In this document: positions 16,858 through 24,318 of the stretch, piece by piece
How positions within the stretch are numbered: position 1 is the first letter of the stretch
Layout: each line of letters opens with the position of its first letter
NCBI RefSeq assembly: GCF_014905555.1
Contig: NZ_BNGS01000006.1
Coordinates: 434,001-498,000, forward strand
DNA length: 64,000 nt
DNA from: Streptomyces sp. Y2F8-2
GTDB taxonomy: Bacteria; Actinomycetota; Actinomycetes; Streptomycetales; Streptomycetaceae
Direction of reading: 5' to 3'
Made by a program: the position numbers and the translations under genes
Notes under the pieces: generated by a model
What the model was told of the DNA's origin: nothing
What the model saw: the letters and a program-made list of their open reading frames with translations, nothing else
Database searches by the model: none

Positions 16858-17337
16858 TCAGTCGGCCAGCGCGGGCGCGGGCCGTGACTCGGCGGCGGCC
16901 TTCTCGATGCGGTCCCGGATCAGGGCCATCTGCACCTTGGAGTTCCGGTTGATGTTGTCGGTCATCCAGGCGTCGTCGACCGGGGCGTCGGGCTTCATCG
17001 CGAAGTCCTGCGTCCACATCATCCGGGTGCCCTCGGGGACCTCCTCGTACTGCCATCGGATGTTCATGTACGCGAAGGGCCCCGGCTCGACACGGCGGGC
17101 CTTGACGGTGAGCGTGGGACGGTCCGTCTCCCGCTCCGAGACCCAGCTCCACACCGTGCCGTTCTGGTCGGGGTGCATGGTCAGCCGGAAGGTCGTCCTG
17201 TTCCCCTCGCGGGAGAGCACGTCCACGGAGGCGTACTCGCTGAACAGGTTCGGCCAGTTCTCCAGGTCGTTGGTCATGTCCCAGACCAGGTCCACCGGCG
17301 CGGCGATGGTGATGGCGTTCTCGGTGTGTCCGGCCAT
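16858..17337 (-). CDS. Spore-pigment aromatase/cyclase (SRPBCC, TcmN-like; WhiE-VI type)
   Basis: 159 residues, the usual length for single-domain ARO/CYC. It begins MAGHTENAITIAAPVDLVWD, then MTNDLENWPNLFSEYASVDV, the Bet v1-like START/SRPBCC entry. Key pocket segments include WSWVSERETDRPTLTVKARR and WQYEEVPEGTRMMWTQDF. It catalyses first-ring cyclisation and aromatisation of the ACP-bound polyketide. Its ATG starts 1 bp after the ACP stop, so translation is coupled. Confidence 0.93.
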   Translation of the reverse strand: MAGHTENAITIAAPVDLVWDMTNDLENWPNLFSEYASVDVLSREGNRTTFRLTMHPDQNGTVWSWVSERETDRPTLTVKARRVEPGPFAYMNIRWQYEEVPEGTRMMWTQDFAMKPDAPVDDAWMTDNINRNSKVQMALIRDRIEKAAAESRPAPALAD

Positions 17338-17338
17338 G

Positions 17339-17596
17339 TCAGGCTCCTGCCATAAGGGTGCTGTTGACGAGGTCGAGGAACTGCCGGGGCGTCTTGCAGC
17401 GCTCCGCGTCGGGCGGCATCGGGGTGCCGTGCCGGTTCTCCAGTTCGCCGACGATGCCGAGCAGGCCGAGCGAGTCGATGCCGAGGGCGTCGAAGCCGGA
17501 GTCGCACCGCTGCTGCAGTTCCTGCGGGGCGACGGTGACTCCGGCGGCCTTCTTCATCAGGTCGGACAGTTCTTCCAGGGTGATGCGGTCGTTCAT
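17339..17596 (-). CDS. Type II polyketide acyl carrier protein (WhiE-V type)
   Basis: 85 residues with the phosphopantetheine attachment motif DALGIDSLGLLGIVGELE. The modified Ser is residue 42. The helix pattern and acidic character are those of type II PKS ACPs. It carries the growing chain made by the KS/CLF pair encoded just upstream. There are 70 bp between the CLF stop and this ATG, and GGAGACCCACC provides the ribosome site. Confidence 0.95.
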   Translation of the reverse strand: MNDRITLEELSDLMKKAAGVTVAPQELQQRCDSGFDALGIDSLGLLGIVGELENRHGTPMPPDAERCKTPRQFLDLVNSTLMAGA

Positions 17597-17666
17597 ACGG
17601 TGGGTCTCCTTTGCTCCAGGGCGGCCTCGCTGCGAGGCGCCGCTGTTCCGGTCGTTGGCTCCCGGC

Positions 17667-18911
17667 TCACTCGGCCGCGCCGTGCCGCAGCACGAGCGCC
17701 GTGTTCGACCCCATGAGGCCCCGGCTGAGGACCAGCGCCGTGCGCGGCTCGGCGGCGCGGGCCCGGCCGGTCACCAGGTCGAGGTCGTGGCAGACGTCGA
17801 GGACGTTGGGGGTGGGCGGGATCAGGCCGTGCTCCATCGAGAGCACCGCCGACGCGACGTCCAGCACGGGCGCCGCGCAGTAGCCGCGGCCTATGCCCGT
17901 CTTGGGCGCCGTCACGGGTACGCGCCTGCCGTGCGCGCCCAGCGCGTCGGCGATCGCCAGCGCCTCGGCACGGTCCGCCTCGGGGACGCCGAGGGCGTCG
18001 GCGAACACCACGTCGATCTCCTCCGGGGCACACTCGGCCTCCTCCAGCGCGCCGCGGATCGCCTGGACGAGCCCTTCCCGGGACCGCTCCCACTGTGAGG
18101 CGCCGGTGAACGTCGCCGCGTGCCCCGCGAGCACGGCCCGCACCCGTACGCCCCGCTCACGGGCCGATGTCTCGTCCTCCACGACGAGCATGGCGCCGCC
18201 CTCCGCGGGCACGAACCCGCAGGCCCCCGAGGTGAAGGGGCGGTAGGCGCGCTCCGGGTCCTCGGCGGTGCTCAGCTCCTGGTAACCGAGCTGGCAGACC
18301 GCCGAGTACGGCGCGAGCGGCGCCTCGGTCGAGCCGGCCACGATGACATCGGTGCCCCGGTGCACGGCGCGCGCGGCGTGCGCGAGGGCGTCGAGGCCGC
18401 CGGCCTCGTCGGCGGCGACGACCGAACAGGGGCCCTTGAACCCGCGGCGGATGGAGATCTGCCCGGTGCTGGCCGCGTAGAACCAGGCGATGGACTGGTA
18501 GGGGCCGACGAAGCGGCTGCCCTTTCCCCACAGCTGCTGCAGCTCCCGCTGCCCGAACTCACCGCCGCCGGATCCGGCCGCGGTGACCACACCGAGGGAG
18601 AACGGCGAACCGTGCTCGTCGGCGCCGCCGATCCGGGCGTCGGCCAGGGCCAGGTCGGCCGCGGCCATCGCGAAGTGCGTGAACCGGTCGGTCTGCACGA
18701 GGAAGCGCTCCTCGACCACCGCCGCCGGATCGAAGGCGCGGACCTCGCCGGCCACCCTCAGGGGCAGGTGCTCGCACCCCTCGCGGGTGACCCGGTCCAG
18801 GACGCTGATGCCCTCCCGGGTGGACTTCCAGAAGGTGTCGGTACTCGTTCCGTTGGGCGCGACGACGCCGATTCCGGTGACGCCGGCGCGCCTCACGTGG
18901 GGTGCGCTCAT
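17667..18911 (-). CDS. Ketosynthase chain-length factor (KS-beta; WhiE-IV type)
   Basis: 414 residues from ATG 18911, which overlaps the KS-alpha stop by ATGA. It has the thiolase fold of KS (AGVTGIGVVAPNGTSTDTFW; SGACGFVPAEGGAMLVVED). The active-site Cys is replaced: the loop reads GPCSVVAADEAGGLDALAHA, so Glu169 aligns with the KS Cys169. Most CLFs carry Gln there. It forms the heterodimer with KS-alpha and sets chain length. An acidic residue at this place has been reported for spore-pigment type CLFs, so it supports the assignment rather than inactivation. Confidence 0.94.
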   Translation of the reverse strand: MSAPHVRRAGVTGIGVVAPNGTSTDTFWKSTREGISVLDRVTREGCEHLPLRVAGEVRAFDPAAVVEERFLVQTDRFTHFAMAAADLALADARIGGADEHGSPFSLGVVTAAGSGGGEFGQRELQQLWGKGSRFVGPYQSIAWFYAASTGQISIRRGFKGPCSVVAADEAGGLDALAHAARAVHRGTDVIVAGSTEAPLAPYSAVCQLGYQELSTAEDPERAYRPFTSGACGFVPAEGGAMLVVEDETSARERGVRVRAVLAGHAATFTGASQWERSREGLVQAIRGALEEAECAPEEIDVVFADALGVPEADRAEALAIADALGAHGRRVPVTAPKTGIGRGYCAAPVLDVASAVLSMEHGLIPPTPNVLDVCHDLDLVTGRARAAEPRTALVLSRGLMGSNTALVLRHGAAE

Positions 18912-20176
18912 CGTGTCCTCTCCCTCTGCCGGGTCAGGATCACCGCGGACTGGAAGCCGCCGAACCCGCTGCCCACGGAGAGCACGCTGGTCAGCTTCCG
19001 CTCCCGGGCCACGCGCGGGACGTAGTCCAGGTCGCACTCCGGGTCGGGGGTCTCGTAGTTCGCGGTCGGCGGTACGACCTGGCGGTCCAGGGCCAGTACG
19101 CAGGCCACGACCTCGATCGCGCCGATCGCCCCGAGGGAGTGCCCCACCATGGACTTGATGGAGCTCATGGGCGTGTCGTAGGCGTGGTGGCCCAGGGCCC
19201 GCTTCACGGCGGCGGTCTCGTGGCGGTCGTTCTGCCGGGTGCCGGAGCCGTGCGCGTTGACGTAGTCGATGGCCGAGCCGTCGAGGCGGGCGTGGTCGAG
19301 CGCCGTCTCGATGGCGCGGGCCATCTCCAGGCCCTCGCTGGTCAGTCCGGTCATGTGGTAGGCGTTGCCGAAGGTGGCGTAGCCGCTGAGCTCGCAGTAC
19401 ACCCGCGCGCCGCGGGCCCGGGCGTGTTCGAGCTCCTCCAGGACGAGCACCGCGCCGCCCTCGCCCATGACGAACCCGTCACGGTTGTTGTCGAAGGGCC
19501 GTGAGGCGTGTGCGGGGTCGTCGTTGTTCGGGGACGTGGCCTTGATCGCGTCGAAGCAGGCCATGGTGATCGGGGAGATCGGCGAGTCGGAGGCGCCCGC
19601 GATGCAGACGTCGGCCCGGCCCTCCTCCACGGTGTGGAAGGCGTACCCCACCGCGTCGAGCCCCGAGGTGCAGCCCGTGGAGACGGTCTGCACCGGACCA
19701 GAGGCGCCGAAACGTTCCGCCACCATCGAGGCCAGCGTGCTCGGCGAGAACGCCCGGTGCAGGTGCGGACCCGCCTCCCGGTGGTCCACGTCCCAGCGCT
19801 GCCCGCGATGGCTGACCAGGACGTAGTCGTGCTCCAGCCGAGTGGTACCGCCCACCGCGGTCCCCAGGGACACCCCGACCCGCCAGGGGTTCTCCCGGGC
19901 CAGGTCGAGCCCGGCGTCCCGTACGGCCTCCTCACCGGCGACCAGGGCGAACTGGATGTACCGGTCGGCACGTTCGATCTGCTCCGGCCCCAGCCCGCAC
20001 GCCACCGGGTCGAAGTCGCACTCGGCGGCGATCCGCGAGCGCAGGCCGGTCGGGTCGAAGAAGGTGATGCCCCGCGTCGCGGTACGGCCGTTGGCGAGCA
20101 GATCCCAGAACGCCGGGACGCCGATGCCGCCCGGTGCCACGACGCCTATGCCGGTGACCGCCACGCGCCGGGTCAT
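18908..20176 (-). CDS. Type II polyketide beta-ketoacyl synthase KS-alpha (WhiE-III type)
   Basis: 422 residues. Catalytic Cys169 lies in GPVQTVSTGCTSGLDAVGYA, His309 in DYVNAHGSGTRQNDRHET and His346 in SSIKSMVGHSLGAIGAIE. The N-terminus RRVAVTGIGVVAPGGIG and C-terminus SVGSGFGGFQSAVIL are canonical. It condenses malonyl units on the ACP. Its ATG overlaps the cupin stop (ATGA at 20176), and its own stop overlaps the CLF start, showing a tightly coupled operon. With the cupin, WhiE-I and divergent hydroxylase, this order is that of the whiE locus for the grey spore pigment. Confidence 0.96.
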   Translation of the reverse strand: MTRRVAVTGIGVVAPGGIGVPAFWDLLANGRTATRGITFFDPTGLRSRIAAECDFDPVACGLGPEQIERADRYIQFALVAGEEAVRDAGLDLARENPWRVGVSLGTAVGGTTRLEHDYVLVSHRGQRWDVDHREAGPHLHRAFSPSTLASMVAERFGASGPVQTVSTGCTSGLDAVGYAFHTVEEGRADVCIAGASDSPISPITMACFDAIKATSPNNDDPAHASRPFDNNRDGFVMGEGGAVLVLEELEHARARGARVYCELSGYATFGNAYHMTGLTSEGLEMARAIETALDHARLDGSAIDYVNAHGSGTRQNDRHETAAVKRALGHHAYDTPMSSIKSMVGHSLGAIGAIEVVACVLALDRQVVPPTANYETPDPECDLDYVPRVARERKLTSVLSVGSGFGGFQSAVILTRQRERTR

Positions 20177-20634
20177 GAACGGACCTGACCTCGGTCGGCC
20201 GGCCGGGCACCGCCCGCCCCGGCTCCCTCCGCGGCGACCGCGACGGCTTCCGTCTCCTCGGTGTCGACGTGGCCGAGCTGCGGCGTCGGGGCGAGGGGGC
20301 CCAGATGGAAGACCAGACGCGCCTCCTCGTCACCCACGTTGCGGAAGCGGTGCCGCATATAGGCGGGGATCATCAGCCCCTGTTCGGGGCGCAGCGCGTG
20401 CGGCTCGCCGTCCAGGTCCACCTCGAGCCGGCCGGAGAGGACGTAGACGAACTCCTCGGAGTAGGGGTGGTAGTGCTCGCCGATCCGATCCCCCGGCTGC
20501 ACGATGGCCACACCCATGAAACCGCTGGTGGAGCCGACCGTGGCCGGGGTGAGCATGGCGCGCAGATCGCCGCCGCGTCTGGTGTTGGGCTCGATCTCGC
20601 CGAGCTCCACGATTCTGGGACGGGGTTTGGTCAC
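20173..20634 (-). CDS. Cupin-domain pigment-biosynthesis protein (WhiE-II type)
   Basis: 153 residues from GTG with AGGAACGAC upstream. The double-stranded beta-helix (cupin) motif 1 is GEHYHPYSEEFVYVLSGRLEV (metal ligands H, H, E) and motif 2 is LMIPAYMRHRFRNVGDEEARL. The family member in whiE-type clusters is conserved next to KS-alpha and is thought to help early cyclisation or act as an oxygenase. The C-terminal 30 residues are Ala/Glu-rich and probably disordered. Confidence 0.9.
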   Translation of the reverse strand: MTKPRPRIVELGEIEPNTRRGGDLRAMLTPATVGSTSGFMGVAIVQPGDRIGEHYHPYSEEFVYVLSGRLEVDLDGEPHALRPEQGLMIPAYMRHRFRNVGDEEARLVFHLGPLAPTPQLGHVDTEETEAVAVAAEGAGAGGARPADRGQVRS

Positions 20635-20699
20635 GTCGTTCCTCCGATGGTGTGCTGCGTCGACAGGGGGGCGGGGCCACCACGGCCCGGTAGTGCCGG

Positions 20700-21854
20700 T
20701 CAGGCCTCGGCCGAACGGCGGTCGGTGATGAGGTCCATACGGGCGAGCGTCACGAAGCGCGCCAGGTCGCCGCCCTCGAGGGCAGCGCCGTCCGCACCGA
20801 CGGCGGCGCCGTCGAGGAGGGTGGTCAGCTCGGCCGCCTGGGCGGGATCGGCCAGTCCGAAGGTCTGCACCGGGTCGGCGTCGGCACCGCCGCGGACATC
20901 GATCAGCCGTACGACGATCTCGTCACGCTGGAAGATCGTGCTGCCGCAGACCGGGCTGCGCGGATCGTCCGCCCGCGCCTCGTCCTGCTCCGCGAGCAGC
21001 CGGGCCAGCCGCATCCCGCACCCCGGCCGGGCGGGGTAGTACAGCGCGAGCCGCTTCGCCTCCGGGCACTCCTGATCCGACGTCACATGGTGGACCGCGG
21101 GCAGCGCCGCAAGGGTGAAGAAGACCCGCGCGGACTCCGGGTCGTTGAGGTCCCGGTCCTGCTCCAGATAGGGGTTGATGGCCTCCTCCACCGCCCGCAC
21201 CTCCGGCTGCCGGGAGACGTGCCGCAGCGCCGCGAGCAGGTCGCCGCGCACCTCGATGGTCCGCACCACCCGGTTGCCGTGCATGAACAGCGAGGTCCGG
21301 CACAGCCGGGTGGTGTCGTTCACCCGCGGCTCGGGCGAGGCGTAGTCCGCGAGGATCTTCGCCACGGTCTGCTCGCTGCCCGGCTTGACCGTGAAGGTGA
21401 GCGCATGCCGGAGCCGTCCGTCACCGATCCGCGGGGACGCCTGCAGCCGCCGGTTCGCGGACCTGGCGGACGGTTCGCCACCGGTCTCCCGGACGATGTG
21501 GAAACGCAGCGACCGGGTGTCCCGGACACAGCTGTGCAGCGGCTGCACCATCCGCACGTGCTCCTCGCTGTTCACCCAGGCGAGGAACGGCGGGGCACTC
21601 TCCCACTCGCTGGTGATGAGCCACTGCGAGGGATTCTCGATCGACTGGCAGAGCTGGTCGCTGACGTGCCCGGGAACGGACGCGACCTGGTTGCACAGCT
21701 GCTCGTACGCCTCCAGGAACTGCTGCTGGGCTCCGTCGTAGACGTCCACCAACAGGACGACCCGGAGCGGGGAGCCGTCGAACACCGACTGCGATACCCG
21801 TTTCGACACCTGTCGCGTCACCGGTTCTGAAACACGTTCAGACATTGTGGTCAT
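20700..21854 (-). CDS. SchA/CurD-like spore-pigment protein (WhiE-I type)
   Basis: 384 residues from ATG 21854, with AAGGAG 10 bp upstream. The N-terminal ~110 residues resemble an antibiotic-biosynthesis-monooxygenase fold (RVVLLVDVYDGAQQQFLEAY, LITSEWESAPPFLAWVNSEE). The rest repeats related ferredoxin-like units (LRHALTFTVKPGSEQTVAKI). This is the SchA/CurD type of protein found first in whiE, sch and cur pigment operons. The exact chemistry is not established. It is first in the minus-strand operon, with 65 bp to the cupin gene, and shares a 224-bp promoter region with the divergent hydroxylase. Confidence 0.88.
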   Translation of the reverse strand: MTTMSERVSEPVTRQVSKRVSQSVFDGSPLRVVLLVDVYDGAQQQFLEAYEQLCNQVASVPGHVSDQLCQSIENPSQWLITSEWESAPPFLAWVNSEEHVRMVQPLHSCVRDTRSLRFHIVRETGGEPSARSANRRLQASPRIGDGRLRHALTFTVKPGSEQTVAKILADYASPEPRVNDTTRLCRTSLFMHGNRVVRTIEVRGDLLAALRHVSRQPEVRAVEEAINPYLEQDRDLNDPESARVFFTLAALPAVHHVTSDQECPEAKRLALYYPARPGCGMRLARLLAEQDEARADDPRSPVCGSTIFQRDEIVVRLIDVRGGADADPVQTFGLADPAQAAELTTLLDGAAVGADGAALEGGDLARFVTLARMDLITDRRSAEA

Positions 21855-21968
21855 GCTGCGCTCTTCTCCTTCGGCGGGGCAGAAGCCGACATCGGCCGCG
21901 GGTGACACGACGTCAGCGTTCCTCGATCGTGTTCCGGCCGCCGGTGGTGCGCGACTCGTATGAACCAC

Positions 21969-21989
21969 GTGGGTGATCACGCGGGTGAT
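21969..21989. promoter_or_regulatory. Repeated GGGTGAT element in the divergent pigment promoter region
   Basis: GTGGGTGAT (21969-21977) and GCGGGTGAT (21981-21989) are direct repeats 12 bp apart, overlapping the palindrome GTGATCAC. They lie between the two divergent pigment operons, 90 bp before the hydroxylase start. CGGGTGA resembles half of the site used by the sporulation regulator BldM (alone or with WhiI). That link is a resemblance only. Confidence 0.35.
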
Positions 21990-22078
21990 TGGCCGCGCCG
22001 ACGCACGCGAAGCCGACCCGGAGAGGGCATGGAAACCACAACGCGCCCCAACCCCGCACCCCTGCCCTGGAGGCACCG

Positions 22079-23734
22079 ATGCAGCAAGAAGCCGACCACC
22101 GGGTTCCGGTCCTCATCGTCGGCGGCTCCCTGGTGGGCCTGTCCATGTCCCTGTTCCTGGGCCGTCACGGCGTGCGGCACACCCTCGTCGAGCGGCACGC
22201 GGCCACCTCGATCCACCCGCGCGGACGCGGCAACAACGTGCGGACGATGGAACTCTTCCGGGTGGCCGGCATCGAACCGGACATCAAGACCGCGGCCTCG
22301 CTCCTCGCCGACAACCACGGCATCCTGCAGACCCCGGCACTCGTCGGCGACGCCGGCGAATGGCTGTTCCGGCAGATCGACCCGGGCGGCGGACTCGCCC
22401 GGTTCAGCCCCACCACCTGGTGCCTGTGCAGCCAGAACGACCTGGAACCCGTCCTGCTCGACAGCGCCCGGGAACTCGGCGGCGACCTGAGGTACTCCCA
22501 CGAGATGGAGTCCTTCGAACAGGACCCCGAAGGAGTGACGGCCGTCATCCGCGACCGGGGCACCGACGAGCGGTACACCGTCCGCGCCGACTACCTCGTC
22601 GCGGCGGACGGCCCGCGCAGCCCCGTGCGGCGCCGGCTCGGCATCGGACAGACCGGACCCGGCGACCTCTTCGCCAACGTCAGCGTCACCTTCCGCTCCA
22701 AGCTCCTCGCCGACGTGGTCGGTGACCGCCGCTTCATCTGCTGCTACCTCACCGACCCCGAGGCCGACGGCGCCCTGCTGCCCGTCGACAACAAGGAACA
22801 CTGGGTCTTCCACGCGCCCTGGCACCCCGAACGCGGCGAAACCCTCGAGGAGTTCACCGAGGACCGGCTCCAGCGGCACATCCGCCGCGCCGTCGGCGTG
22901 CCCGACCTCGACGTGGAGGTCACCGGCAAGGCGTCCTGGCGCGCCGCCGAGCGCGTCGCCGACCGGTACGCGGCCGGCCGCGTCTTCCTCGCCGGGGACT
23001 CCGCCCACGAGATGTCCCCGACCGGGGCGTTCGGCTCCAACACCGGCATCCAGGACGCCCACAACCTGGCCTGGAAACTCGCCGCCGTCCTCGGCGGCTG
23101 GGCCGGACCCGGCCTGCTGGACACCTACGACACCGAGCGCCGGCCGGTGGCCCTCGCCACCAGCGCCCGCGCCTCGGCCCGTTCGGTGGAGCACAGCCAC
23201 CCGGGCTTCTCCCCCGCGCCCGGAATGCGCGGCGACGGCCCGAGGAGCGGCATCCTCAACGTCGTCCTCGGCTACCGCTACCCCGAGGGCGCCGTCGCCG
23301 GGGCCGACCCCGCACAACCGGTCGTGCCCGACGCCGTACGCCTCACCGGGGAGCCGGGCAGCCGCGCCCCCCACCTCTGGCTGCGCCGCTCCAGCGCCCG
23401 GCTGTCCACGCTCGACCTGTACGAACGCGCCATGGTCCTGCTCAGCGACGCCCGCTCCACGGCAGGGTGGCACGACGCGGCCCGGCGCATCGCGGTGACG
23501 GACGGCGTACGCCTCGAGACGTACCGCATCGGCACGGGACCGGACGCCGACCTGACGTACGACGAGGGGGAGGGAACCGGGCCAGGCGACTGGGCACGGG
23601 CGTACGGCACGACGACGGACGGAGCGGTCCTGGTACGACCGGACGGGTTCGTGGCCTGGCGGGCACCCGGAGCCGTACCGGACCCGGTGGGCGCGCTGCG
23701 GGAGGTGCTGGGAGCGGTGCTCAGGCCGGCCTGA
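22079..23734 (+). CDS. FAD-dependent polyketide hydroxylase (WhiE-VIII type)
   Basis: 551 residues from ATG 22079, with GGAGG 6 bp upstream. This is an aromatic hydroxylase (PHBH-type) fold. FAD motif GGSLVGLSMSLFLGRHGV gives GxGxxG at ~20-25 of the protein. Then come the DG motif DYLVAADGPRSPVRRRLGI and the GD motif GRVFLAGDSAHEMSPTGAFG, followed by NTGIQDAHNLAWKLAAVLGG. The C-terminal thioredoxin-like extension typical of PgaE/RdmE-class hydroxylases is present. It is transcribed away from the pigment operon, as whiE-VIII is, and in S. coelicolor that promoter depends on the late sporulation sigma factor SigF. Confidence 0.95.
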   Translation: MQQEADHRVPVLIVGGSLVGLSMSLFLGRHGVRHTLVERHAATSIHPRGRGNNVRTMELFRVAGIEPDIKTAASLLADNHGILQTPALVGDAGEWLFRQIDPGGGLARFSPTTWCLCSQNDLEPVLLDSARELGGDLRYSHEMESFEQDPEGVTAVIRDRGTDERYTVRADYLVAADGPRSPVRRRLGIGQTGPGDLFANVSVTFRSKLLADVVGDRRFICCYLTDPEADGALLPVDNKEHWVFHAPWHPERGETLEEFTEDRLQRHIRRAVGVPDLDVEVTGKASWRAAERVADRYAAGRVFLAGDSAHEMSPTGAFGSNTGIQDAHNLAWKLAAVLGGWAGPGLLDTYDTERRPVALATSARASARSVEHSHPGFSPAPGMRGDGPRSGILNVVLGYRYPEGAVAGADPAQPVVPDAVRLTGEPGSRAPHLWLRRSSARLSTLDLYERAMVLLSDARSTAGWHDAARRIAVTDGVRLETYRIGTGPDADLTYDEGEGTGPGDWARAYGTTTDGAVLVRPDGFVAWRAPGAVPDPVGALREVLGAVLRPA

Positions 23735-23761
23735 GCCCGCTCACCCGACGGGGGTGTGCCG

Positions 23762-23805
23762 GGTGGTTCCGGACGGCTTCCGGCTTCCCGGCGTCCGGAA
23801 CCACC
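23762..23805. terminator. Bidirectional hairpin between convergent genes
   Basis: GGTGGTTCCGGA (23762-23773) pairs perfectly with TCCGGAACCACC (23794-23805). It lies between the stop of the hydroxylase (+) and the stop of the Tat-exported protein (-), so it can serve both. Confidence 0.75.
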
Positions 23806-23815
23806 GGCGGAACAG

Positions 23816-24265
23816 CTAGCGCCAGATCGTCTGGATCGAGTCGAACTGGACCCAGGTGATCGGATTGCCGCTGTTGGCGCCGTAGATGGTCACGGAGCCC
23901 GCGGTGTTCACCTCGAAGCGGCAGGCGTTGATGCCCTGGCTGTTGTTCCGGGGGGTCGTGGCGCGGACGTACCAGGTGGGCAGCCCGATGGACGCCGGGA
24001 GAGTGGCGATCTTGGTGTCGGCGGTGAGGCTGCAGGTGATCGCGCCGCGGGCCTGGAGGAAGGCGGTGCCGAGGATGGTGACGATGCGGACCTGCGGGGT
24101 CGCGCCGGTCTGCGCGGTGATGCCGGGCTCCAGCACCAGATCGGTCCACGCGGTGGCGTCGACGGCGGCGGCCGCCGCGGGGGTGGCGGTGGCGACGCTG
24201 CCGACGGCGACGGCGGCGGGCAGGCCGAGAGCGGCACCGAGGATGCTACGGCGGTTGTAGGACAT
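23816..24265 (-). CDS. Small Tat-exported protein sharing a C-terminal module with its neighbour
   Basis: 149 residues from ATG 24265, with AAGGAG 10 bp upstream. The twin-arginine signal NRRSILGAALGLPAAVAVG ends near ATPAAAAAVDA, so the protein is probably exported folded. The mature ~110 residues match the C-terminal ~100 residues of the next gene: IATLPASIGLP/IGTLPDTLSPS, TPRNNSQG/VPRNNSGG and ITWVQFDSIQTIWR/ITWAQLDNFSAVWR. It therefore consists essentially of that module alone. I know no function for it. A beta-sandwich binding domain is an inference from its pattern. It lies 53 bp after the neighbour's stop, same strand. Confidence 0.75.
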   Translation of the reverse strand: MSYNRRSILGAALGLPAAVAVGSVATATPAAAAAVDATAWTDLVLEPGITAQTGATPQVRIVTILGTAFLQARGAITCSLTADTKIATLPASIGLPTWYVRATTPRNNSQGINACRFEVNTAGSVTIYGANSGNPITWVQFDSIQTIWR

Positions 24266-24318
24266 GGTCGTTGGTCTCCTTGACGAGGCCGGGTGCGGAA
24301 TGGCTGAGGGTGGCGACT

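Noticed and set aside
17667..18911. Inactivated ketosynthase pseudogene
   Set aside because: Loss of the Cys is the defining feature of chain-length factors. The gene is intact and coupled to KS-alpha.
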